Below, piece by piece: positions 43,845 through 53,211 of a stretch of DNA of 64,000 nt. The notes beneath the pieces are model-generated. The model was not told the origin of the DNA, did no database searches, and saw only the letters and a program-made list of their open reading frames with translations. Within the stretch, counting starts at the first letter, position 1. Every line of letters starts with the position of its first letter. The DNA comes from Cyclobacteriaceae bacterium (GTDB lineage: Bacteria > Bacteroidota > Bacteroidia > Cytophagales > Cyclobacteriaceae), in NCBI GenBank assembly GCA_016786585.1, contig JAEUUI010000030.1:186001-250000 (forward strand), read 5' to 3'. Position numbers and translations under genes: made by a program.

Positions 43845-45380
43845 ATGACCTTACGTGACGGATCACACATCAGCTTGTGGCAAGAGACCGCAGCTTCATC
43901 GATACACCCATCAACATCATCAGCTTCAAAAGTTGATATCATCATCGCAGGTGCCGGAATTACAGGACTTTCCACCGCATTAATGCTTCAGAAATCGGGC
44001 AAGCGCTGCATGATACTCGAAGCTGAAACAATAGGTTATGGAACTACGGGCGGTACAACTGCTCATCTCAATACATTACTGGACACTCCCTATACAACCA
44101 TCATTAAAAACTTTGGGGAAGACAATGCCCGGTTAGTGGCGCAGGGTGCCGGGCAAGCGCTTGCGCACATCCGGGAAAACAAGGAGCAATATTCCATCGA
44201 CTGCGGCTTTAAAAATTGTAAGGCATACTTGTTTTCACAGGATGAAAAACAAACCAAAGAACTTCAGGATATTTTTGACGCATGCGGCAAAGTAAACCTG
44301 AACATTGCCGATGAATCGATGATTCCGGTTCCGGTACCGTTCGATCGCGCGATGAGTGTTGACTGCCAGGGGAAGTTTCATCCGTTGCGATACATCCAGG
44401 CGCTGGCAGAAGAGTTTGTTCGCTTAGGCGGAATCATACTCGAACACATGCGCGTTACTGGTGTAACCGAGGAAGAACATATTTTAAACGTTGAAACGGC
44501 CGGAAAAATTTATGTGTGCGACAAGCTGATTTATGCCACGCACGTTCCGCCCGGCATTAACCTCATTCACCTTCGGTATACGCCCTTACGCAGCTACGCG
44601 ATGGCTGTAACGCTGAAGAGTGATGTTTACCCGGAACATTTGTCGTACGATATGTACGATCCTTACCATTACTACCGCACCCAGGAAATTGATGGCGTTA
44701 AGTACCTGATTGTTGGCGGGGAAGATCATAAAACCGGTGACGATACGAATACCGAAGCACAATTCAGTAAACTGGAAGCGCACATCCGTAAATATTTTGA
44801 TGTAGACGAGATCACACATCGCTGGTCGTCACAATATTACGATACGACAGACGGTCTTCCGTACATTGGTGTGCTGCCCGGACACTCCGATAAATTTCTT
44901 GTAGCAACAGGTTTTGGCGGAAACGGGATGACGTACGGAACGCTTTCGGCACTCGTACTGAAGAGCATTGTGTTTCAGGAAGAAAACCCGTTGATCAAGT
45001 TGTTCTCACCTTCGCGCATTAAGCCTGTTGCCGGGTTCAAGAGCTTTGTCGAACACAACACCGATGTATTAAAAGAAGTATTAAGTAAGTTCTTTTCGTC
45101 CGATCCAAACACCGGCTTTGCCGACATCGCTCCTACTGAAGGAAAGGTGATTGATGTCGATGGACGGAAGATTGGAATTCATAAAGATGAATTGGGCTCG
45201 GTACATGCCGTTCATGCCGCTTGCACACACATGGGTTGTACAGTCGCCTGGAATCAAACCGAACAATCGTGGGATTGCCCATGCCATGGTGCACGCTACT
45301 CGACTGATGGTAAAGTACTCAATGGGCCGGCTGACCGTGACCTGGAATACGTAAACGTTGAGATATTGGCAGAGAAGTAA
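43845..45380 (+). CDS. FAD-dependent oxidoreductase with C-terminal Rieske [2Fe-2S] domain
   Basis: 511 residues. DAO-type flavoprotein with the dinucleotide-binding GAGITGLS near residue 40, ending around residue 400. The last 100 residues are a Rieske domain: C460-T-H462 and C478-P-C480-H481 bind the cluster, and C465 and C480 are placed for the extra disulfide of the bc1-type Rieske fold. The family is found in many soil bacteria; the substrate is unknown, possibly an amino acid or amine. Divergent from the GT4 operon with 148 bases between. Confidence 0.92.
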   Translation: MTLRDGSHISLWQETAASSIHPSTSSASKVDIIIAGAGITGLSTALMLQKSGKRCMILEAETIGYGTTGGTTAHLNTLLDTPYTTIIKNFGEDNARLVAQGAGQALAHIRENKEQYSIDCGFKNCKAYLFSQDEKQTKELQDIFDACGKVNLNIADESMIPVPVPFDRAMSVDCQGKFHPLRYIQALAEEFVRLGGIILEHMRVTGVTEEEHILNVETAGKIYVCDKLIYATHVPPGINLIHLRYTPLRSYAMAVTLKSDVYPEHLSYDMYDPYHYYRTQEIDGVKYLIVGGEDHKTGDDTNTEAQFSKLEAHIRKYFDVDEITHRWSSQYYDTTDGLPYIGVLPGHSDKFLVATGFGGNGMTYGTLSALVLKSIVFQEENPLIKLFSPSRIKPVAGFKSFVEHNTDVLKEVLSKFFSSDPNTGFADIAPTEGKVIDVDGRKIGIHKDELGSVHAVHAACTHMGCTVAWNQTEQSWDCPCHGARYSTDGKVLNGPADRDLEYVNVEILAEK

Positions 45381-46277
45381 TCAGACAAGAAAATCAAGCG
45401 CTCCCCTTCTCGCCCACAGCGAGATAGGAGCCTGTTTCTTCTGTTCAAGCAACATATCATCGGCATGCAGCAGCTTACCCTTCCATTTGATTTTTACATT
45501 GGAAGCTTTAATCGCGTTGCCGAAAAACACTTCATCTTTTCCTTTTTCCAAGCGATTCTTCACATAATTCGCGAGCGCTTCGCGCTGATCCAGCGGAACT
45601 GCAACAACGTCAAGCTTGCCATCGTGCGTGTCGGCCAACGGTGCAATGTTCAGGTTCGGACCTACCGACTGGATGTTCATAATCTCCACCATCAGGTATT
45701 GCCCTGAGAGATCTTTCCCATCTACAATAAGCTCACAATTGCGGCCTTTATAGCCAAGAACGATGTCATGCAAAATCTTCAATGCGAGCTCCAGTTCCTG
45801 CTCGGCATCTTCCGGTTTGCTTTTAAGTGACTTCATTTTTTTGATCAGCTTCGGAAAGACACCAAAGCCTAACGCCTCCATAATGAAGTTCGTTTCTTTC
45901 AAACCTTTCACCTCGGCTACATCGAACGGTTGAATGTTTTCGGCAGCCCACCGGCTCACGATTTCTTCTTCCGTCCCTTCAATGTTCAGCGTGCGGCCTA
46001 TGTTGTTGGCTGTACCGCACGGAAGCAACGCGATCGGCAACCTGCGATTGATGACTTTACGATTGAGCATCTGATCGGCCAGCTTGCGCACGGTTCCGTC
46101 TCCGCCAACCACGGCCATGATGTCAGCACGGTCGGAAATGAACTCGTCCTGCTGAGTTTTTTTTGTGGAATAATAGCTACACTCAAACCCCACATTCTGT
46201 AGCTGTGTTTGCAATATTTCCCGGGAATGATCGGACGTACCCGCACTGGGGTTGTGCAAAATCCTGATATGCTTCAT
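45381..46277 (-). CDS. YegS/DagK-family lipid kinase
   Basis: 298 residues. DAGK catalytic domain: NPSAGTSD at the start, VVGGDGTVRKLAD (nucleotide-binding GGDGT) at about residues 57-70, LPCGTANNIGRTL at about 85-97. The C-terminal domain is of the YegS kind (LLHADDML). Phosphorylates diacylglycerol, sphingolipid or a related lipid. Its stop abuts the stop of the Rieske gene. The start is supported by the conserved MKHIRILHNPSAG beginning. Confidence 0.92.
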   Translation of the reverse strand: MKHIRILHNPSAGTSDHSREILQTQLQNVGFECSYYSTKKTQQDEFISDRADIMAVVGGDGTVRKLADQMLNRKVINRRLPIALLPCGTANNIGRTLNIEGTEEEIVSRWAAENIQPFDVAEVKGLKETNFIMEALGFGVFPKLIKKMKSLKSKPEDAEQELELALKILHDIVLGYKGRNCELIVDGKDLSGQYLMVEIMNIQSVGPNLNIAPLADTHDGKLDVVAVPLDQREALANYVKNRLEKGKDEVFFGNAIKASNVKIKWKGKLLHADDMLLEQKKQAPISLWARRGALDFLV

Positions 46278-46361
46278 GTAATCAATACAATAAAAAACCT
46301 CTATGCAAAAAGACTGACTGGAATGATTTTCCCTATATCAAACGACCAACAGAATCATTTT

Positions 46362-47108
46362 ATGAATATCCTGATCACCAACGATGATGGCATCTACAGC
46401 CCGGGTATCGCTTCACTGGCACGGGTCGCTTCCAATTTCGGAACCGTACGTGTTGTTGCACCTGACGTTGAGCAGTCGTCAATGGGTCATGCGATTACTG
46501 CATCGCGGCCACTGCATTACAAGAAGTCACCCGTAAACTTTGATAATAACATCGAAGCCATCCGGGTTAATGGTACACCTGCAGATTGCGTTGCGCTCGG
46601 CCTGCATCTCTGGAAAGAAACCGATGTGATTCTGAGCGGAGTGAACATCGGATTGAATGTCGGTAACTCGATGTGGCATTCAGGTACGCTGGCAGGCGCC
46701 AAGCAAGGCGTTTTATTCGGAAAGAAAGCAATCGCGTTAAGCGCACCTGCCGGGGAAAGTGAACCGGACTTTCCGGCACTCGAACCTTTTGTGAAGGAAG
46801 CACTTGAGCTGTTACTGGCTGATGAAACTGTTAACCTTACGAACGTGAACTTCCCGCAAAAGCCAATCGGGATGAAGTACACACGCCAGGCCGTGCAGCA
46901 ATATGATGGCATTGTAATACCCGGAAATGATCCGCGCGGCAAAAAACATTACTGGTTTACCATTATGCCACTTGATCCGGCAGAGGCCGATACCGATCGC
47001 TGGGCCGTTGAAAACGGATACACTTCGATAACGCCATTGCGACTTGATCTCACCAACGAAGGTGAATTGAACCGCTTATTACGCGTACAACCTGTTGAAC
47101 AACATTGA
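46362..47108 (+). CDS. surE: SurE 5'/3'-nucleotidase
   Basis: 248 residues from the ATG at 46362; the frame extends further upstream, but MNILITNDDGIYSPG is the classical SurE beginning. Metal-binding residues: D8-D9 of NDDG, then S in EQSSMGHA (about 39-43), and N in SGVNIGLNVG (about 95). GTPADCVALGLH is also conserved. Removes phosphate from nucleoside monophosphates; assists survival in stationary phase. Normal length. Confidence 0.95.
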   Translation: MNILITNDDGIYSPGIASLARVASNFGTVRVVAPDVEQSSMGHAITASRPLHYKKSPVNFDNNIEAIRVNGTPADCVALGLHLWKETDVILSGVNIGLNVGNSMWHSGTLAGAKQGVLFGKKAIALSAPAGESEPDFPALEPFVKEALELLLADETVNLTNVNFPQKPIGMKYTRQAVQQYDGIVIPGNDPRGKKHYWFTIMPLDPAEADTDRWAVENGYTSITPLRLDLTNEGELNRLLRVQPVEQH

Positions 47109-47136
47109 TATTGTTATACTCATAAATACTACCAGC

Positions 47137-47271
47137 ATGAAAACTGAAATCAAAGCAAACACATTAGCAACAGCAAGCCGTGATCGCAAACCGGAACCAA
47201 CATTGAAAGGCTGGCCAGCAACCCAGGAAAAGCCAAAGAAAGTCTGGAACCCGTCAGCTCTGTATTTCTGA
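47137..47271 (+). CDS. Possible small protein, 44 residues
   Basis: ATG at 47137, TGA at 47269-47271, 28 bases after the surE stop. Lys- and Pro-rich polar product with two Trp (KGWPATQEK, KKVWNPSALYF). It could be a small cytoplasmic protein cotranscribed with surE. No relative is known; the short length leaves doubt. Confidence 0.4.
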   Translation: MKTEIKANTLATASRDRKPEPTLKGWPATQEKPKKVWNPSALYF

Positions 47272-47351
47272 TTTTGGCAAGCGTATGGCGTAAAGGCCTC
47301 GCCCTGACGACAAAATAACATTACCTTTCGAAAGAATACCCTCCTTTCGAA

Positions 47352-47696
47352 GTGAACGAGCTCGACAATTTTTATATCCGGCAGGATGAACCCGTAAAAA
47401 ATTGCCTGTTAGCCATGCGAGACATCATTCTTGCACTCGATAAAGATGTATCTCCAGCATGGCGGTACGGCATGCCGTTCTTTTTATATAAAGGCAAACG
47501 ATTTTGCTACTTGTGGTATCATAAAAAATTCAAGCAACCCTATCTCGGAATAGTAGATGGCAGTCGTTTTACTGATTCCTTTCTTATACAGGAAAACCGA
47601 TCAAAAATGAAAATCATGCTGCTTGATCCGGATAAAGATTTACCAATAAAGAAGATTACCTCACTTCTAAAAAAATGCATTGCGAATGTTGCCTGA
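47352..47696 (+). CDS. DUF1801 domain protein (YdhG-like)
   Basis: 114 residues with a GTG start at 47352; no in-frame ATG would give a complete domain. Conserved 'VSPAWRYGMPFFLYKGKRFCYLWYHKK' and 'PYLGIVDG' stretches of the DUF1801/YdhG fold, which is related to frataxin-like proteins and is thought by some to bind metal. Function open. Confidence 0.8.
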   Translation: MNELDNFYIRQDEPVKNCLLAMRDIILALDKDVSPAWRYGMPFFLYKGKRFCYLWYHKKFKQPYLGIVDGSRFTDSFLIQENRSKMKIMLLDPDKDLPIKKITSLLKKCIANVA

Positions 47697-47805
47697 TAAA
47701 TGCCGGGCTGATTTATGTTTAAAAAGTCCACTGTGTGACTTTAATCACGGATAGTTCCGTAATCGCCTGATACCTTTTGGTTAGTAAGAATAAATCTTAT
47801 CAACC

Positions 47806-49008
47806 ATGACAACCACGGTAGTAGTGGGCGGAAGTTTTGCAGGCATGACGGCCGCCATCGAAATCAAACGAAAAGGCAAACATGAACATCGGGTAATCCT
47901 GATCGATAAATCGCCTCTGTTCCTGTTCATTCCTTCATTAATCTGGATTCCGTTCAGGAGGCGCGAAATGAAAGATATTTCGTTTCGAAAAGTTGATATC
48001 CTCACAAAAAAAGGGGTTGAATTCGTACACGCAGATGCACTGAAAGTTGACACCGAAACACACGTTGTTTCCACCACCGAAGGTGATTTTAAGTATGACC
48101 ACCTGGTGATCGCCACCGGGCCCAAAGTGAAATTCGATGTCGCCCCCGGAGTTGCCGAATACTCGCATTATGTAGGCACGCCTAATGGGGCCATGAAACT
48201 ACGGGCCGCGCTTGACGAGTTTAAAAAGAATCCCGGACCAATTGTTATCGGAGCCACGCAAGATGCAGGCTGCATGGGTGCGGCATACGAATTTTTATTT
48301 AATGTCGAGAAATGGCTGCGCGAGCAAAACATTCGCAAGAAAGTCGACCTCTACTGGATCACCCCGGAAGACTATCTCGGTCATTTTGGAATTGACGGGA
48401 TGCCGTTAGGCGAAACCATGCTGAAAGCATTTATGAAAATGTTTCACATTCATTATCGTACCGGGGTAGCCGTAAAAGAAGTGACACCTGATTCCGTAGT
48501 TCTTACCAACGGTGAAGTACTCAGGAGTTCTTTAACGCAACTCATGCCGCCATTTGTGGGTGTTGATTTCGTGCAAAACTCACCGTCTCTGCATGCAACG
48601 GCAAAAGGATACGTCCCGGTAGAAGACACGTATCAGCACAAACAAATAAAGAATGTCTGGGCAGCAGGCATTGCCGTGCAGGTCGACTTGCCGTTTACTT
48701 GTAAGAACATCCCGTTCTCCGCACCAAAAACAGGCTACCCATCCGATGAAACCGGAAAGATTGTAGCCGAAAACATTGTAAGAACTGTAAAAGGAAGAAC
48801 AGACCTCGTGAAAAAAGCATGGGGCAAGATACCCGGCTTGTGTGTGATGGATGCCGGTAAGAAAGAAGTACTAATCTTCTCCAACCATCTCTTCCGTCCG
48901 CGCACCTTCGCGATCATGATGCCCAATGTGTTGTACGACTTTACGAAAGTGCTGCTCGAAAAATACTTTATGTGGAAATCCAGGAGGGGATATGCCTGGT
49001 TACCGTAA
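47806..49008 (+). CDS. SQR-like NAD/FAD-dependent oxidoreductase
   Basis: 400 residues. Rossmann motif VVVGGSFAGMTAAIE at the start, a second dinucleotide fold around residues 145-175, and the end-of-fold segment 'IKNVWAAGIAVQVD' that binds FAD. The C-terminal amphipathic part (residues 345-400) suits membrane association, as in sulfide:quinone oxidoreductases. Three cysteines (about residues 157, 303 and 345) may serve as the redox set, but they are not in the usual SQR spacing, so the substrate is uncertain (sulfide or another quinone-linked donor). Confidence 0.82.
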   Translation: MTTTVVVGGSFAGMTAAIEIKRKGKHEHRVILIDKSPLFLFIPSLIWIPFRRREMKDISFRKVDILTKKGVEFVHADALKVDTETHVVSTTEGDFKYDHLVIATGPKVKFDVAPGVAEYSHYVGTPNGAMKLRAALDEFKKNPGPIVIGATQDAGCMGAAYEFLFNVEKWLREQNIRKKVDLYWITPEDYLGHFGIDGMPLGETMLKAFMKMFHIHYRTGVAVKEVTPDSVVLTNGEVLRSSLTQLMPPFVGVDFVQNSPSLHATAKGYVPVEDTYQHKQIKNVWAAGIAVQVDLPFTCKNIPFSAPKTGYPSDETGKIVAENIVRTVKGRTDLVKKAWGKIPGLCVMDAGKKEVLIFSNHLFRPRTFAIMMPNVLYDFTKVLLEKYFMWKSRRGYAWLP

Positions 49009-49148
49009 AGGTTGGCGTGGTGCAAAACCTCCGGTGGCAGTAAGCGGTTGCCGGAGGTCCCACTGTTCCCGCACGTCCACGCTTCAATACCGATAAAACT
49101 ATTGTTACCTTCACACGTTCGTAAGAAGGAATCAATCGTTTTATCCCC

Positions 49149-49787
49149 ATGTACGACCTCCCCTATCACAAAGAAAACAATCCGGTTGTTATCAAGCAGT
49201 TCATCGACCGGTATCCATTTGCTTTTTTAACAGGTTGCGATTCCACTAACGCACCCATCGCTACGCAGGTCCCGTTATTTATTGAAGAACATAACGGCCG
49301 GCAGGTGCTTCGCAGCCATATCATGAAGAACACCGATCATCATAAAGCATTTCTTCATAATCCGAACGTGCTGGCTGTATTTACCGGTCCTCATACGTAT
49401 GTAAGCGGAACGTGGTACAGCAATCCGTATATCGCATCGACCTGGAACTACATGAGCGTACACGTGAAGGGTGTGATGCGGTTTGTTGATGATGCGGGCC
49501 TTGAGGATGTGCTGCGCAAAACAACATTGCATTTCGAAAACTACAATCGCGAGTCGACTACAATCTATGACAACCTGCCTGCAGAATTTAAAAAGCGGGT
49601 GATGGGCGCTATCGTAGCGTTTGAAATTGAGATCACCGAAATGAAAAATGTGTTCAAGCTTAGCCAGGACCGCGATCAGGCAAGTTATCAAAACATCATT
49701 GCCAAATTAAAAGAGCAGGACGAAGCCGGACGCGCCATCGCCCATGAAATGCAAATCCGCTTGGCCGATTTATTTCCAACGATCTAA
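49149..49787 (+). CDS. PaiB-family FMN-binding protein / negative transcriptional regulator
   Basis: 212 residues. Opens with the PaiB pattern MYDLPYHKENN, then a split-barrel FMN-binding domain ('FAFLTG', 'APIATQVPLFIEEH', 'HIMKNTDHHKAF', 'VLAVFTGPHTYVSGTWY'). In Bacillus PaiB is linked to repression of sporulation and protease genes; in most bacteria the role is unknown. A single gene with a short gap to the next. Confidence 0.9.
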   Translation: MYDLPYHKENNPVVIKQFIDRYPFAFLTGCDSTNAPIATQVPLFIEEHNGRQVLRSHIMKNTDHHKAFLHNPNVLAVFTGPHTYVSGTWYSNPYIASTWNYMSVHVKGVMRFVDDAGLEDVLRKTTLHFENYNRESTTIYDNLPAEFKKRVMGAIVAFEIEITEMKNVFKLSQDRDQASYQNIIAKLKEQDEAGRAIAHEMQIRLADLFPTI

Positions 49788-49797
49788 CCCGATCCCC

Positions 49798-50325
49798 ATG
49801 GAAGAATTCAGAACCAGTATTTTTGAAAAGACAAAGGCGAAAACGCGAAGGCGAATGGTGTCAACACTGATCTTCATCGGGACGCTTACTGTGGCCTGGG
49901 CGCTTTGTCTGTTTGGCTTCCCCGGCACCGAAATCGCGATCAGTTACAAAACAGCGTTTTTTTTCAGCATTGCCGTAATTGGAGTAAAGCTCTACGATGA
50001 CAAAGCCGCAGGCATCTCAGCATATGGCGAACGAAAAGATAACCTGACGATCACTGAGCAATATCTCGAAATCCGAGAAACAAAAATACCTTATTCAGAA
50101 ATGTCGAACCTGGTTATTTATGTCGATGAATACCTTGGCAAACAAAAAGAGTTCTTCGGAATTCATCATGGCGGAAACAACAAAATAGAATTTGAGCACC
50201 GCGGAAAATTGGTGGCGATAAATTATGTCATAAAAAACAAAGCTGATTTCGATTACGTGGGTCGGCTGGTAAACAAGATTGAAAACAATCCTGACCTTAA
50301 ACAAAATTTGCGCACCCCGAATTAA
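49798..50325 (+). CDS. Membrane protein with PH-like C-terminal part, unknown
   Basis: 175 residues from the ATG at 49798, which lies ten bases after the paiB stop; an upstream in-frame start would overlap paiB. Two membrane helices (about residues 23-42 and 50-66) and a soluble C-terminal half ('YLEIRETKIPYSEMSNLVIYVDEYLG') resembling bacterial PH-like domains. Family not identified. Probably cotranscribed with paiB. Confidence 0.7.
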   Translation: MEEFRTSIFEKTKAKTRRRMVSTLIFIGTLTVAWALCLFGFPGTEIAISYKTAFFFSIAVIGVKLYDDKAAGISAYGERKDNLTITEQYLEIRETKIPYSEMSNLVIYVDEYLGKQKEFFGIHHGGNNKIEFEHRGKLVAINYVIKNKADFDYVGRLVNKIENNPDLKQNLRTPN

Positions 50326-50346
50326 ACGATTTTAATCCCTTACGTT

Positions 50347-50718
50347 ATGGAGATCAATTCAATCAACATCATGCAAAAGTTTTCATTGTTCGAAAAGCAA
50401 TGGACTCCGCATATTATTGGCGAGCTTAACGGACAATATGTTAAGCTTTGCAAACTGAAAGATGAATTCGTGTGGCACAGTCACGAGCATGAGGATGAAT
50501 TATTCATGGTTTTTAAAGGCACGCTGCTGATGGACTTCCGCGATGGCCGCACGGTGGAAGTAAAAGAAGGCGAAATCTTGATTGTACCAAAAGGTGTTGA
50601 ACACCGGCCTCATACCAACGGTGAGATTGTGTTCAACCTGCTGTTCGAACCAAAGGCAACCAAGCACACGGGTGATGTAGAAAGTGAAATGACGGTGAAA
50701 GAACTGGGTTGGATCTGA
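50347..50718 (+). CDS. Cupin-domain protein
   Basis: 123 residues. Cupin motif 1 in 'WHSHEHEDELFMVFKG' (His-x-His ... Glu) and motif 2 in 'PKGVEHRPHT', so a metal site is complete. Such single cupins bind small molecules or isomerise sugars; the substrate is unknown. The stop overlaps the next ATG by one base. Confidence 0.9.
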   Translation: MEINSINIMQKFSLFEKQWTPHIIGELNGQYVKLCKLKDEFVWHSHEHEDELFMVFKGTLLMDFRDGRTVEVKEGEILIVPKGVEHRPHTNGEIVFNLLFEPKATKHTGDVESEMTVKELGWI

Positions 50719-51362
50719 TGACCTTTCATTCAAACATCAACCGGAAGTATGAGATCATTGCCGTGCTGGCAACGGCTGCAGGCAAATTCATTTTCATGGA
50801 TTTTCTGCAATGGAAACTGGTGTTTATCATCATCTCCACATTAGGATGGGCCTATTACGTTTACATCCGGAACAAAAAAGAGCCGGGTATACTTGCCCAC
50901 TGGGGGTTTCGGCTCGACAACGTTAACAAGGTATTGCGCATGGTTCTGCCGTTCGGCATCCTTGCGGTGATTACATTTTTCGTTACGGGATATTTTTTGG
51001 GAACGATAAACCTTAACTGGCACATCATCCCGATTCTCATCTTCTATCCGATCTGGGGCGTAATTCAACAATTCCTGGTGATCGGACTGATGGCAGGCAA
51101 TCTTCAGGACATTCAAAATCAAAAACTCAGCAAACCTGCCATCATCACCCTAACGGCCCTGTTATTCGGCCTTGTTCATTATCCGTACTACTGGCTGATG
51201 ATCGGAACGTTTGTGCTCGCTTTGTTTTACGGATTCATCTATTTAAAAGAGCGTAACGTTTATGTGATGGGACTCTTTCACGGCTGGCTGGGCGGATTAT
51301 TCTTTTACACGGTCGTTAATCGTGATCCGTTTGCAGAAGTGTTTGGAAAATTGTTCAATTGA
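50718..51362 (+). CDS. CPBP-like membrane protein with degenerate protease motif
   Basis: 214 residues from the ATG at 50718 (TGATG overlap with the cupin stop). About seven membrane helices. The region 'WGVIQQFLVIGL' takes the place of the EExxxR motif of CPBP/Rce1 proteases; both Glu are Gln and the Arg is Ile. FxxxH (FGLVH) and the later His (LFHGWLGG) are kept. So it belongs to the CPBP superfamily but may not be a protease. Confidence 0.75.
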   Translation: MTFHSNINRKYEIIAVLATAAGKFIFMDFLQWKLVFIIISTLGWAYYVYIRNKKEPGILAHWGFRLDNVNKVLRMVLPFGILAVITFFVTGYFLGTINLNWHIIPILIFYPIWGVIQQFLVIGLMAGNLQDIQNQKLSKPAIITLTALLFGLVHYPYYWLMIGTFVLALFYGFIYLKERNVYVMGLFHGWLGGLFFYTVVNRDPFAEVFGKLFN

Positions 51363-51367
51363 AGAAC

Positions 51368-51826
51368 ATGAAGTTCACGTTCAAAGCAAAAATATATAAG
51401 GTTGGCATCAACCTGGTTGTTGAGGTTCCACATCGCGTCACCAAAACGATGCAGCCGAAGAAAGGCTACATCCCGGTAAACGGAACAATCGAAGGACATC
51501 CGTTTCAGCAAACACTTTGTCCGGTAAAAGACAAACCGTACCGGCTTTATGTTAACGGTTTAATGCTGAAAGGTTCCGGAATGAGCCTCGGCAAGACGGC
51601 TACGTTTATAATCGAACAGGATTTGTCGGACAAACCACGCGAAGATTCCGTTATCACTCCTGCTTTTAAAAAGAGATTAAATACTGCCGGTGTCTGGGAA
51701 ACGTTCAGCAAACTCACGCCATCCCGACAAAAAGAAATCGTGCGCTATCTTCATCACCTCAAAACAGAAGAATCGAAAGAGCGCAACCTGAAAAAAGTTA
51801 TTGCCAGTCTGCGCGAAAACGATTAG
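51368..51826 (+). CDS. DUF1905 / YdeI-like protein
   Basis: 152 residues from the ATG at 51368. N-terminal DUF1905 barrel ('VVEVPHRVTKTMQPKKGYIPVNGTIEG', 'YRLYVNGLMLK') and C-terminal YdeI/OmpD-associated helix bundle ('FSKLTPSRQKEIVRYLHHLKTEESKERNL'). Possible role in resistance to antimicrobial peptides, known only for YdeI-like proteins in general. Overlaps the convergent DUF3667 gene by four bases. Confidence 0.85.
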   Translation: MKFTFKAKIYKVGINLVVEVPHRVTKTMQPKKGYIPVNGTIEGHPFQQTLCPVKDKPYRLYVNGLMLKGSGMSLGKTATFIIEQDLSDKPREDSVITPAFKKRLNTAGVWETFSKLTPSRQKEIVRYLHHLKTEESKERNLKKVIASLREND

Positions 51827-52590
51827 TGAAACAACTGTGTTCTCAAAAACACAAATCCAAAAATGGGTAACCAGAACAGGATGATGAACAGTAAAAAGAT
51901 GGCAATCGTTTTCAGGATCGTCCATACAACATGATTTCGGAAAAGTTGCCGGTACGCAACAGCCTGATAAGCAAAGAACATGAACTGGAAGATGTCGTTG
52001 TTAAGACTCGCATTCCCGAAAATCAAAAATAACGGCACAAAAATCAGCGCGAGTGCAAGATGACTTTCTCCTACTAACAATGCCTGCAGCACAAGATTTT
52101 CAGCAAACGAGTGTTTCCCCTTCCTGAAAAATATCCAGGTTAAAAAACTGAGTAACGGAACGGTTATGATGAGACTGATAACTTTCCCGTACGCGACAAT
52201 TATTTTGGTGCTTTCAGAAAAATAGAAGGCAAGTTCTTCGGGCATACCTTGATTTTCCTGCTTCATGCCCGAGCCGATTGATTCGAAGTAACCGGTTTTA
52301 GACACAACCAATGCCCAGATGGCCGATGCCAGCACCAGAAAACTTAGCGGATTGAAATATTTTTTCCGCTTTCCTTGCAGGTAATCCACTACCACATGGC
52401 CTGGGCGATAGAGAAGTTCTTTCATCAAAAACAAAAAGCCTTTATCCGCATGCGTTAATGCGTGAAAGAATTCGTGAAGCAGGTGCTTGAGGGTGATAGC
52501 ATGAACGTCTGATTTCTGGCCACAGTTCTGACAGAAGTTTCCGGAAAGCGTAGCCCCGCAGTTCTTGCAGGCCGTTGAGATTTGGGTCAT
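51823..52590 (-). CDS. DUF3667 zinc-ribbon membrane protein
   Basis: 255 residues from the ATG at 52590; a second ATG is six bases upstream. Zinc ribbon at the start (CKNCG ... CQNCGQ, residues about 8-25), then the conserved 'LHEFFHALTHADKGFLFLMKELLYRPGHVVVDYLQGKRKKYFNPL' region and about four membrane helices. The family is common in Bacteroidota; the role is unknown. Confidence 0.9.
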   Translation of the reverse strand: MTQISTACKNCGATLSGNFCQNCGQKSDVHAITLKHLLHEFFHALTHADKGFLFLMKELLYRPGHVVVDYLQGKRKKYFNPLSFLVLASAIWALVVSKTGYFESIGSGMKQENQGMPEELAFYFSESTKIIVAYGKVISLIITVPLLSFLTWIFFRKGKHSFAENLVLQALLVGESHLALALIFVPLFLIFGNASLNNDIFQFMFFAYQAVAYRQLFRNHVVWTILKTIAIFLLFIILFWLPIFGFVFLRTQLFH

Positions 52591-52776
52591 GATCAAAGAT
52601 ACAAATAAGCGTAAATCGATATAGCTTCTTTTCAGTGGGCAGAAAAGAAACGGATGAATAAAACACTACTGGTTCGCTACTTAAATTCAAAATCTACTGA
52701 AAAAAATCTGTCACTTTAGAATACATCCAAACAAATCCTGGCAAAAGAACGTTAAGCACTCAGCAATGCCATCGCT

Positions 52777-53196
52777 ATGAAAAATTCTCTCAGATTTGTC
52801 GTTCTCTTATCGCTGCTTCTAACTGCATACCGAAATGTAAATGGTCAGCCAGCGACTCAAAAAGCAATTGAAAAAACATGGACGTTCACCTACCTCAAAG
52901 CCATCAACGGCCAGAAAGACAACCTGAAAACCTATCTGAAAAAGAACTGGTTTGCTATGGACAGCATAGCCGTAAATCGAAAGCTTATCAGCCGATACGA
53001 ACTGATGGAGAACCTTAACGCAGACGCGGAATGGGACTTTATCGTAGCCGTGGAATACTTTACCCGCGATACATATACCGACATTGAAAAGGCATTTGAA
53101 CAAATACGAGCGGAACACCACTCAGTTACTGTTAATGGCTTGACACTAAAAGACCTTGGCAGGATTGTGCGATCGGAGACGCTTCAAAAGCGATAA
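52777..53196 (+). CDS. Secreted hypothetical protein
   Basis: 139 residues. Signal peptide residues 1-24 (hydrophobic core, ending NVNGQ). The mature part is alpha/beta with 'FTYLKAINGQKDNLKTYLKKNW' and 'FIVAVEYFTRDTYTDIEKAFEQIR', reminiscent of dimeric ferredoxin-like (ABM or EthD type) folds. No family was assigned. Confidence 0.68.
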   Translation: MKNSLRFVVLLSLLLTAYRNVNGQPATQKAIEKTWTFTYLKAINGQKDNLKTYLKKNWFAMDSIAVNRKLISRYELMENLNADAEWDFIVAVEYFTRDTYTDIEKAFEQIRAEHHSVTVNGLTLKDLGRIVRSETLQKR

Positions 53197-53211
53197 TCGT
53201 ATGTTTTTAAT

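Noticed and set aside
46209-46361. Longer start of surE
   Set aside because: It overlaps the start of the lipid kinase gene and adds residues foreign to SurE.
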